Shown here: piece after piece, positions 1 through 6,739 of the stretch
Layout of the letters: the number at the start of each line of letters is the position of its first letter
How positions within the stretch are numbered: the stretch's first letter is position 1
NCBI RefSeq assembly: GCF_016239305.1
Contig: NZ_JAEHOQ010000028.1
Location: forward strand, 1-41,547
Reading direction: 5' to 3'
From: Proteus vulgaris
Lineage (GTDB): Bacteria; Pseudomonadota; Gammaproteobacteria; Enterobacterales; Enterobacteriaceae
Length of the DNA: 41,547 nt
Made by a program: the position numbers and the translations under genes
The notes under the pieces: generated by a model
What the model was told of the DNA's origin: nothing
Databases searched by the model: none
What the model saw: only the letters and a program-made list of their open reading frames with translations

Positions 1-4
1 TATA

Positions 5-42
5 ATAATAAGAGGTAACAATAATCTGTTACCTCTTATTAT
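5..42. terminator. Strong hairpin at window edge, probable terminator
   Basis: A 16-bp perfect stem (5-20 paired with 27-42) closes a 6-base loop. Both outer flanks are rich in A and T, so it could end transcripts from either direction. It lies downstream of the Hok-like minus-strand transcript and may be its final 3' end, or it may belong to a gene left of the window. Confidence 0.55.
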
Positions 43-86
43 AAATTTGGGTGCAGAGATTAAAACACAACAATAGAATTAGGAAA

Positions 87-141
87 TTGTGGGGAATTTC
101 TCCCCCACAAGGTTAATATAAAGTAAAAGTTATATTAACCT
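87..141 (-). other. Tandem hairpins in the 3' part of the hok-like mRNA
   Basis: Two adjacent stem-loops are seen. Bases 87-94 pair with 103-110 (8 bp, GC-rich), and 110-121 pair with 130-141 (12 bp, 8-base loop). They begin 6 bases after the stop codon of the Hok-like frame. On the minus strand the second hairpin contains GGTTAATATAA, which is complementary to the Sok target of the same mRNA (331 to 321). This resembles the 3' fold-back element of hok mRNAs. Confidence 0.5.
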
Positions 142-147
142 GAATAA

Positions 148-258
148 TTAAATATCCATTATTTGGTATGAGTAAATAAGATATTTACGCTCTAATAATA
201 CGTGACTTGGTAATATCATTGTTACGATCACTAGCCCGATTAAAGAATATTTTTTCAT
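148..258 (-). CDS. hok: Hok/Gef-like small membrane toxin, divergent or decayed (36 aa)
   Basis: The short peptide has two N-terminal lysines, one hydrophobic segment (about residues 5-22) and then Glu-Arg-Lys-Tyr-Leu, which resembles the (T)RKSLCE motif following the Hok membrane segment. Hok toxins insert in the inner membrane and collapse its potential. The case rests mainly on the surrounding architecture: a Sok-like antisense RNA on the opposite strand, a GCCTCT-rich leader like that of plasmid R1 hok, and an upstream frame (a mok counterpart, ...CKRK) whose TGA at 255-257 overlaps this ATG as ATGA. AGGA lies only 2 bases from the ATG and GGAG about 12 bases upstream, so initiation probably depends on coupling. 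Oddities: the usual Cys is absent, the protein ends about 14 residues early, and the mok frame has no ATG inside the predicted transcript. The locus may be a relic. It is too short and divergent to be certain from the protein alone. Confidence 0.55.
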   Translation of the reverse strand: MKKYSLIGLVIVTMILPSHVLLERKYLIYSYQIMDI

Positions 259-264
259 TTCCTC

Positions 265-293
265 TTGCACTCCGATAAAGATAGAGGCAAAAT
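265..293 (+). promoter_or_regulatory. Predicted sok promoter
   Basis: TTGCAC (265-270) and CAAAAT (288-293) are separated by exactly 17 bases. The position relative to the Hok start and the Sok terminator matches the plasmid R1 sok promoter (TTGCGC, 17 bases, TATCCT) as remembered. Transcription should start near 300. Confidence 0.55.
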
Positions 294-299
294 CAAATT

Positions 300-357
300 G
301 TGTGTTTTTGAGTCCGCCTCGGTTAATATAAATATATTTTCCGGGGCTTTTCTCTTT
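300..357 (+). ncRNA. sok: Sok-like antisense RNA
   Basis: This is a short antisense RNA of about 58 nt. Its terminator stem GCCTCGG (316-322) pairs with CCGGGGC (341-347) around an AT-rich loop, followed by TTTTCTCTTT. Plasmid R1 Sok has the same order: GCCTCG, a GGTTAAT-type loop, CGGGGCT, then TCTTCTTTCTG. In the family, Sok binds the hok mRNA leader, blocks mok/hok translation and targets the duplex to RNase III. The recognition is from memory of R1 Sok and was not verified by alignment. Confidence 0.68.
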
Positions 358-406
358 CTGGTGCTTGCGATATGCTTGAACCAGATTGATCCAAGCACCC
401 GCGCAG

Positions 407-434
407 AGAATAACAAAATAATCATGGGGCACAA
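407..434 (-). promoter_or_regulatory. Predicted promoter of the hok-like mRNA
   Basis: On the minus strand TTGTGC (434-429) and TATTCT (412-407) are 16 bases apart, placing the start near 400. The transcript would open with a stem whose arms GGTGCTTG and CAAGCACC are separated by about 25 bases. This matches the 5' hairpin of hok mRNAs. The hexamers are only moderate matches. Confidence 0.4.
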
Positions 435-509
435 CACATTTATTAGCAATAATAAAGCTATCGATTTCTTCTGGTTATTTTAAATAATTAATTCGTTAAT
501 TACTTTTAA

Positions 510-545
510 TAAAAATAGAGTCTCGATATTTTATATCGAGGCTCT
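510..545 (-). terminator. Rho-independent terminator after chondroitin ABC exolyase
   Basis: A 13-bp stem (517-529 with 533-545, one G-U pair) has a 3-base loop. Read on the minus strand it is followed by ATTTTTATT. It sits 12 bases downstream of the exolyase stop codon and closes the glycosaminoglycan operon. Confidence 0.85.
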
Positions 546-557
546 TTGGTTTTAAAG

Positions 558-3500
558 TTAAGAATTTGGCTTAACTAAATTAATAACAATTGGTGTTGCT
601 TGTATTGTCGTCGTAGTGATAAGCGTATTATTATTCTGATGCTTAATCACAATACCAGATTGAGGTGCCGTTAATTTCCATATTCCTTTTACAGTAACAA
701 TACTGCTTGTAGGTTTAGACTCTGCCGTGAGCCATTTTCGAGAATAAATGCTTACCTCAACTTGATCACCATTATTATCAACTTGATCATCCTCAACGCC
801 TTGATATAGATTTAAATCTGGGTTAACAATACTTAATGTTAATTGCTGATTTTGTGTTTTAGCCATAACCATAACAGGTGCATTACTGGATAATAGTATT
901 GCATCAGATAAGTTTAATTGAGAAGGTTCAAAAAAAGCATATCCCTCTTCTTGAGTTATTTTGTCTTTTACCGCATGAAGTTGATTATTATGTTGTAATA
1001 TAGTGTATTCAGGGGCTTTATTATCTTGTGATCCAATTGCTATTGCATACTCATAATTTGCATTACTAGGCGCGTTACCATGAGAAATAACGGCTGTTGC
1101 AAATAATTGTTCTGTTGGTTTTGAATTTCTATCATCAAGCGAATGTTGTTTTTGATAACTAAATTTTACAGTTTGTCCTTTAGTGAGCTTATATAGATTT
1201 CCAGCAGGATCAACTAATGTATCTGCATTATTTAAAGTTAATTGAGTATCTAATTGATTCACCTTTTTGCCATTAATTATCACTGACTGTAATTTAGGAA
1301 CGGCAAACTGGAATAGTGTTGTTTCGGTTATATGTTGTTTATCGTCATTTTCAATACCAGAACCTAAAGCAATAACTCTATTATCAAATAAGAAATAGGA
1401 TTTATTAGCTCTTAAGCTTTGTTGTTGATATTTACTGTGACCATGTAATTTCATGGCAAACATACTGTTATTATTAAGCGTATTTGCACCAGAGTAACTT
1501 TCGGTTGAAAGCAACATTTCTTCAATACCAGCAGCAGGTAATTGATTAAGTTTTGCTTTAAGTTCGTTATAGGGAAGGTGAATAGTTGTCGTACCTGGAT
1601 ATCTATTCCAATCCCATCCAGCATGGCTAAATCCTGATTGAGTTAAATCAGCCGGAATAATTTCCAATTGTCCATATTGTAAATAACGGCCATAACGGTT
1701 GTTATTTTCATAGCTTTCATTACCAACAAGATAACGACTAAAACCGCGAGCTATGGCGAGCCAGCTTTGTTGAGGTGATTGAGTTGATGCTCTACGTTGT
1801 ATTGCCATTGATGCATAATTCATTGCCCATGCACCAACTGGTTCACTTTCAGCTTTAATACCTTCAAAATACGTTTTGTTGTCTAATTTTGCATAAGCGG
1901 CGGATAATGTGGTATCTAACTTTTGTTTACCATCAGGAGTTCCTGCTAATGCCATCCATTTAAATGGAGCTATCCCTATTTTATGCAATCCAGTTGGATG
2001 ACGACCGCTTAATACCACAGGAATTTGAGTCTCTTTGGTGTAGATCCGCATTTTTAACAAAACATCTTTTAAACGCTCATGTGCTGAAGTAGATAAGCGA
2101 AAAGGTGAATCACTTAACGCATAAACACTGGGTGCTAAACCACCAAATGCATCTTTCGCATAAGCAGGATAATGTTGTGAATGATGGAAAATAGAACCAT
2201 CAGATTTGAAACCGCCAGCAACACCTTTTGAACTTAGTATTGTTTTATTTAACCAACTTTGCAGTTGTGCTAAGGTTTGTTGCCGTTGTTGATAATCAGG
2301 TAGCATCAATAAGCTTTTTATCATCCATTGCAATTGAGTATTGAGAATATCGACATTTGCATCAACGATTTCATTGTCTTTTTCAAAAATTCGCCCTGTA
2401 GCGCTGTACCACATCATAGCCTGTTGAGTGGGGGCTAAAAGGTTATTTTTTGCAAGAATATGACGACCAATAAACCATGCATCAAAAAGTTCTCTGGTTT
2501 GATAACCAACATGAGTAATAATTTGATAACCACTACCGCGTGCAAAACCTTGTTCAAGAACGTAACGAGTGCCTAATAAATAGAGATCTTCTAATTTTTT
2601 CCTATTAATTTCTGATAATGAATTACTACGCAGGTAAATAGCAGTTTGAAGAAGTGTTTTTCCTACATCTCTTAGCATATTGGTATCAAGTAATGCTTTT
2701 TTAGTCTCTTCACTAAATACACCTTCGACTTTCATAAAATTCTGTCGGTTAGGGTGATCAAGTGCTCTTCCTGTGATTGATCCATCAGCGTGTTGCGTTA
2801 ATCCTAATTTTTCCCACAATGCTAAATGTTTATCTAGCATATCTGTAGTGATTTTCTTATCACTATTGATCCCTTGATAATGCTCAAAACGCTGATAAAT
2901 CGAAGCCATTTCTATTTGATCATCGCGAAATTTAGTATCAAAGTTTAAAGTGGGGTAGTGAGCTTGAAACATCTGATCGTACATCAATAACGCACTCCAG
3001 TTTTTACTAACCATCGTGTTTACTGCGTTATTTACATATGGTGTTTGATAATCAGGAACTGCCCAACGATTGTCTAACGGTACGCTCATGATAATTTGAT
3101 CAAAAAAGAGTGTTCCAGCTTGGTTTGGGGCGGTGATCACCAATTGCTCAAATCGACCTATCGCTGAGCCTTGCATATCACGAAAAGGAACAGCAATACC
3201 TCGCCATCCCGTAAAATTAAGTTGAACATTAAAACTTAGTGCAATTTTATTATTTTGCTTAAATTGTAACGTTAATGGGGAAGATTGAGGTTTTTCATTA
3301 TAAATCCACATCATAAAAGTGAGTGGAGTTGCTGTATTTTTATCATCTTGGTAATTAACAATATTATTTAGCGTTAATGTTGCTTGTGGTTGATATTGCC
3401 ATTTGAGAGATTGTTCACCATCTTTAGCATGCTGTTTGCTCAGCGATAATTGATTATTATTTGAAGTGGTAAGGGTGTTAGGTAGTGCATTTTCAAAAAG

Positions 3501-3608
3501 ATAAATATCACCGAAAGTATCATGAGAAAGAGAAGGTAATGCTTGTGCGGATAATGATAAACAGAAGCTTAATGTAACCGCGTGAGCTAAAGGGTTTTTT
3601 ATTAGCAT
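558..3608 (-). CDS. Chondroitin sulfate ABC exolyase (chondroitinase ABC II)
   Basis: This polysaccharide lyase family 8 enzyme removes unsaturated disaccharides from the ends of chondroitin and dermatan sulfate chains. The sequence matches remembered Proteus vulgaris ABC II. The 23-residue Sec signal peptide ends Ala-Gln-Ala and the mature protein begins Leu-Pro-Ser-Leu-Ser-His. An N-terminal carbohydrate-binding-like beta domain (about 24-190) precedes the alpha/alpha toroid and C-terminal beta-sandwich domains. By alignment with the endolyase the catalytic residues are His476, Tyr483, Arg536 and Glu631. The ATG at 3608 is preferred over a TTG at 3614 because AGGAAA is correctly spaced and because it gives the known signal peptide; the protein is then 1016 aa. 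It is last in the operon, separated from the endolyase gene by a terminator-like hairpin, so its expression may be lower. It acts in the periplasm. Confidence 0.95.
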   Translation of the reverse strand: MLIKNPLAHAVTLSFCLSLSAQALPSLSHDTFGDIYLFENALPNTLTTSNNNQLSLSKQHAKDGEQSLKWQYQPQATLTLNNIVNYQDDKNTATPLTFMMWIYNEKPQSSPLTLQFKQNNKIALSFNVQLNFTGWRGIAVPFRDMQGSAIGRFEQLVITAPNQAGTLFFDQIIMSVPLDNRWAVPDYQTPYVNNAVNTMVSKNWSALLMYDQMFQAHYPTLNFDTKFRDDQIEMASIYQRFEHYQGINSDKKITTDMLDKHLALWEKLGLTQHADGSITGRALDHPNRQNFMKVEGVFSEETKKALLDTNMLRDVGKTLLQTAIYLRSNSLSEINRKKLEDLYLLGTRYVLEQGFARGSGYQIITHVGYQTRELFDAWFIGRHILAKNNLLAPTQQAMMWYSATGRIFEKDNEIVDANVDILNTQLQWMIKSLLMLPDYQQRQQTLAQLQSWLNKTILSSKGVAGGFKSDGSIFHHSQHYPAYAKDAFGGLAPSVYALSDSPFRLSTSAHERLKDVLLKMRIYTKETQIPVVLSGRHPTGLHKIGIAPFKWMALAGTPDGKQKLDTTLSAAYAKLDNKTYFEGIKAESEPVGAWAMNYASMAIQRRASTQSPQQSWLAIARGFSRYLVGNESYENNNRYGRYLQYGQLEIIPADLTQSGFSHAGWDWNRYPGTTTIHLPYNELKAKLNQLPAAGIEEMLLSTESYSGANTLNNNSMFAMKLHGHSKYQQQSLRANKSYFLFDNRVIALGSGIENDDKQHITETTLFQFAVPKLQSVIINGKKVNQLDTQLTLNNADTLVDPAGNLYKLTKGQTVKFSYQKQHSLDDRNSKPTEQLFATAVISHGNAPSNANYEYAIAIGSQDNKAPEYTILQHNNQLHAVKDKITQEEGYAFFEPSQLNLSDAILLSSNAPVMVMAKTQNQQLTLSIVNPDLNLYQGVEDDQVDNNGDQVEVSIYSRKWLTAESKPTSSIVTVKGIWKLTAPQSGIVIKHQNNNTLITTTTIQATPIVINLVKPNS

Positions 3609-3626
3609 AATCAAATTTCCTGCAGA

Positions 3627-3655
3627 TAAAAAAGGAACGCAAAAGCGTTCCTTTT
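3627..3655 (-). terminator. Intercistronic terminator between the two chondroitin lyases
   Basis: An 11-bp perfect stem (3630-3640 with 3645-3655) has a 4-base loop and, on the minus strand, a run of Ts. It lies wholly inside the 48-base gap between the endolyase stop and the exolyase ribosome binding site. It looks like a genuine intrinsic terminator, so exolyase expression would need read-through. Confidence 0.8.
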
Positions 3656-3662
3656 AATTAAA

Positions 3663-6600
3663 TCAAGGGAGTGGTGAGAGTTTGATTTCTTGTGGAATAC
3701 CAAAGTAGCTGGTAAAAGTCAGCTCAGTGTCATCCCCTGAAACGTTATATTTCACTTTGCTATTTTTATCAGCAGATAGCCATTTGCCATTAACCGTGAC
3801 ATTAATGGTGACAGGGGTAGCTGCTTTTTGGCGAGTCATATTTAAATCAGGTGTAACGGCACTGACAACAAGTGTATCTTTTTGTCGATGAGCCATTACA
3901 ATCGCGGGTTTATCAACTTTTTTGATCCACTTATCTTCAATTGAAGCAGACTGATAAAAAGCATATCCCGTTACATTACTGAGTTTATCGAGAACAATAT
4001 GAACGTCTTTATCCTTACGCAGAACCTGATATAGCCCATTATTTTCATGGAGTTTTTGTGCCATTTCTCTCATTTTTTCAGGCGTTGCATCTAAAAAGAC
4101 CATATACTCATAACTGGAATTTATAGGTTGAACGCTGTGATCAATCCATGCTGAACTGAAGTTTCCTTCTGTCGGTTGGCGATTTTTATTTTCTGCCGAA
4201 ATTTGGTGCTGGCGACTGACATTTATTTTTTCAGCTTGAGTGATTAAATAACCATTACCATTACTATCAATTAACCAATCACCTTGTTTAAGTGTTGTTT
4301 GGTAAGGAACGGCTTCGATTTTTTGCCCATTAATCCAAATGGTATTTAATGTTGGAGTAATGGCATGTTGGAATAAGGTGGTTTCAACATTTTTATTGTT
4401 ATCACTACTGTTTATATTGCTACCAATAAAAATTAAGTGATTATCAGCGGCTAATACACTTTTTTTTGCAGTGAAGTTAGGATCAAAACGCTCAAGGTTG
4501 GCAGGATAAATAAGATCGAATGCCATCATGCCATATTTGCCTTCAAGGGCAGATGTTCCACTAAATCCACGTTCTCCTCGCTGCATTAGGGTATGAGGCT
4601 TAGGACTGTCTAATTCTTTAAGAGGAAGATGGATCGTCGTCGCTCCTGGCATTCGATTCCAATCCCAACCTTCTTGCTGATAGCCCTGCGAAAGTTGCAA
4701 ACCATTACTCACTATTTGAGCGACACCATGACTTTGATAACGACCATAACGGTTATCTTTATTATAAATTTCAGATGACCAAACATTGGTGTTATAAGCT
4801 TTCAGTGTCACCATTTTATCTTGCCAACGATGAATACCAAAAGCCCCGCCATTAAAGGCATAGAAACCTTGAGGCAAAGCCGCTGGTACAATATCTTCTC
4901 CAAAAATAGCACTCGATTCGTTTTGTGTTTTATCACTTATTGCAAGATAAATAGACGCGAGTGTTTTATCTGGGGAGGGGGTAGCAGACATGGCAAGCCA
5001 GTAGTAACCTTGAGCAACTGATTTTAACGACGGTGAGTTAAAAGGGTGTCTTCCAGCAAGAGGTAACCCAACCTCTGGATTACTGTAGATCCACGCTGAA
5101 ACCATCGCTTTTTTCAAGTTATTCCAACCACTTTCACCTACTGAAAATGGTGTGCCACGTAGCAAATAAATTAACTGAGAGGCATTTTTAAAGGCGGGGA
5201 AAGAGTAACCCGGATAGTTACCTTCATGTCGCCACGCAGTGCCATCAGGACGTAAACCATCCTTACCCCCCGGTGGAACTTGAGTTAATGCGCCAGTGAT
5301 GTAATGGCTGAAGGTATTAACTAGGTTAATACGTTTTTGATCATCAGGCTCTAGCAGTAATAAGGCTAAGTGTTGACGAGACAGGGTATTGAAATAGTCT
5401 AAGTCAGAGCTATCTGCACCCACTTTCATATCAAAACTACTTTTAAACTCTCGTGAATACCACAATAACGAATCATAAACTTGAGTTTGTAATTTTGCCT
5501 CCTTTAGCGCATCAGACATTAATAATGTGGAAATATACCACCAACGAGAACTGTATCCCCAGTGATGAGTTGTGACTAATGCACTTCCTTTAACAAAGCC
5601 TTGATCTAATAAGTGTTTTGTCATTAATAAGTACATCTGCTTTAGCTGAGCCTTTTGTGTAGGATCTTTTTCCAGTACATAAGCACGGCTAATATTAAAC
5701 ATCAATGTTGTGTAATTACCCAAAATAACATAATTATCAAATAGTTGTTTATCTTGAGGGTTAAGACTTTCTGGTTGATAAATAATAGTTTGTTTATCTG
5801 TGATCAGGTGTCGCCCTTGTATTCCGCCATTCTCTAACGTGTGAATATTGAGTGCATCAAAATCACTTTTTAATTTACTAATATTTTCTTCTAATGCGAG
5901 ATTTGTCTCTTTTTCACCGCCAACAAACTCATTTATCAAACGTTGGCGAATAAGATCAATAGCGGCTAAGTTTTCAGGCGTCACCGGTAACTGAGGTTGT
6001 ACGTTATGAAACTGAATCTCGGGTTCTGATAAGCGAGTGTTTACTTGATAATCAGACCATTGATAACGAGCATCATCGATAGAAAACATAATACGATCGA
6101 TATAGATTTCGCCTTGACCTACATTAGAAGGTGCTTTAAAGCGAATGCTATCGATATTAGCGCCTAAAGAGCGCCCAATGCTGTCTTGAGTACCATCAGA
6201 TGAGGTATTCATTGCATTTAAAGTCATTTCACGATTTTCAAGATCGTTATTTAAAGAGACCCCCACTGCACGCCAACCAGTGAAATTTAGTTTTACTTTA
6301 AACCCAGCCTGAGCTTCACTGATTGAATTGAGTTTTTCCCCAAAATCGATAGTGAGATAACCATCAATGGGTTTTTCGTTATAAAGCCAAAATGAAAAAA
6401 CGGGTGTAGATGCACGTCCCCATGCTTTAGATGCTTCTTTATCAGTAGGTACAATCAACGTTTTATGTAAAGTAAAGCTACTGCCACCTTTCCATTTCCA
6501 CAAAAGAGATTGGCTCCCCATAATGCTACGCTTATCAGATAACGTCAGTGTTGAATTTTTATCTGATGAGAAGTCCGATAATGGGTTATTTTGCGTAAAA

Positions 6601-6728
6601 TGATAGATTTCTGACTGCATCAGATTTTTAGGATCAAATGCAGGATTGCTGGTGGCTGCCATCGCGTTATAAGGGGCTGATAATAGCCCCAATGTCATTG
6701 CAAGTGCAGTAAAACGAAATATCGGCAT
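3663..6728 (-). CDS. Chondroitin sulfate ABC endolyase (chondroitinase ABC I)
   Basis: This broad-specificity lyase (PL8) cleaves chondroitin 4- and 6-sulfate, dermatan sulfate and, more slowly, hyaluronan by beta-elimination. Its length of 1021 aa is identical to the P. vulgaris enzyme. The 24-residue signal peptide ends Ala-Met-Ala and the mature protein begins Ala-Thr-Ser-Asn-Pro. I counted the published catalytic residues in place: His501 (WRHEGNY), Tyr508 (PGY), Arg560 (AGRHPF) and Glu653 (SSEIYN). Substitutions relative to the remembered sequence are scattered and conservative, so this is probably a sister Proteus species or strain. AAGGAG lies just upstream of the ATG. The gene starts 11 bases after the autotransporter gene and is co-transcribed with it. 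Sec-exported to the periplasm; the known enzyme is recovered from cells rather than freely secreted. Confidence 0.98.
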   Translation of the reverse strand: MPIFRFTALAMTLGLLSAPYNAMAATSNPAFDPKNLMQSEIYHFTQNNPLSDFSSDKNSTLTLSDKRSIMGSQSLLWKWKGGSSFTLHKTLIVPTDKEASKAWGRASTPVFSFWLYNEKPIDGYLTIDFGEKLNSISEAQAGFKVKLNFTGWRAVGVSLNNDLENREMTLNAMNTSSDGTQDSIGRSLGANIDSIRFKAPSNVGQGEIYIDRIMFSIDDARYQWSDYQVNTRLSEPEIQFHNVQPQLPVTPENLAAIDLIRQRLINEFVGGEKETNLALEENISKLKSDFDALNIHTLENGGIQGRHLITDKQTIIYQPESLNPQDKQLFDNYVILGNYTTLMFNISRAYVLEKDPTQKAQLKQMYLLMTKHLLDQGFVKGSALVTTHHWGYSSRWWYISTLLMSDALKEAKLQTQVYDSLLWYSREFKSSFDMKVGADSSDLDYFNTLSRQHLALLLLEPDDQKRINLVNTFSHYITGALTQVPPGGKDGLRPDGTAWRHEGNYPGYSFPAFKNASQLIYLLRGTPFSVGESGWNNLKKAMVSAWIYSNPEVGLPLAGRHPFNSPSLKSVAQGYYWLAMSATPSPDKTLASIYLAISDKTQNESSAIFGEDIVPAALPQGFYAFNGGAFGIHRWQDKMVTLKAYNTNVWSSEIYNKDNRYGRYQSHGVAQIVSNGLQLSQGYQQEGWDWNRMPGATTIHLPLKELDSPKPHTLMQRGERGFSGTSALEGKYGMMAFDLIYPANLERFDPNFTAKKSVLAADNHLIFIGSNINSSDNNKNVETTLFQHAITPTLNTIWINGQKIEAVPYQTTLKQGDWLIDSNGNGYLITQAEKINVSRQHQISAENKNRQPTEGNFSSAWIDHSVQPINSSYEYMVFLDATPEKMREMAQKLHENNGLYQVLRKDKDVHIVLDKLSNVTGYAFYQSASIEDKWIKKVDKPAIVMAHRQKDTLVVSAVTPDLNMTRQKAATPVTINVTVNGKWLSADKNSKVKYNVSGDDTELTFTSYFGIPQEIKLSPLP

Positions 6729-6739
6729 TATTTTTCTCC

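Noticed and set aside
259-432. The N-terminal extension of the Hok-like frame from a GTG at 432
   Set aside because: The start lies inside the predicted hok promoter and the sequence corresponds to the structured leader of hok mRNAs, which is not normally translated in this frame.
265-483. A 72-residue plus-strand frame over the hok/sok region
   Set aside because: It overlaps the Sok promoter, Sok RNA and hok leader; its composition looks like an antisense shadow and no ribosome binding site precedes it.
4821-5021. A plus-strand frame inside the ABC endolyase gene
   Set aside because: Antisense shadow of a confidently identified enzyme; no ribosome binding site.
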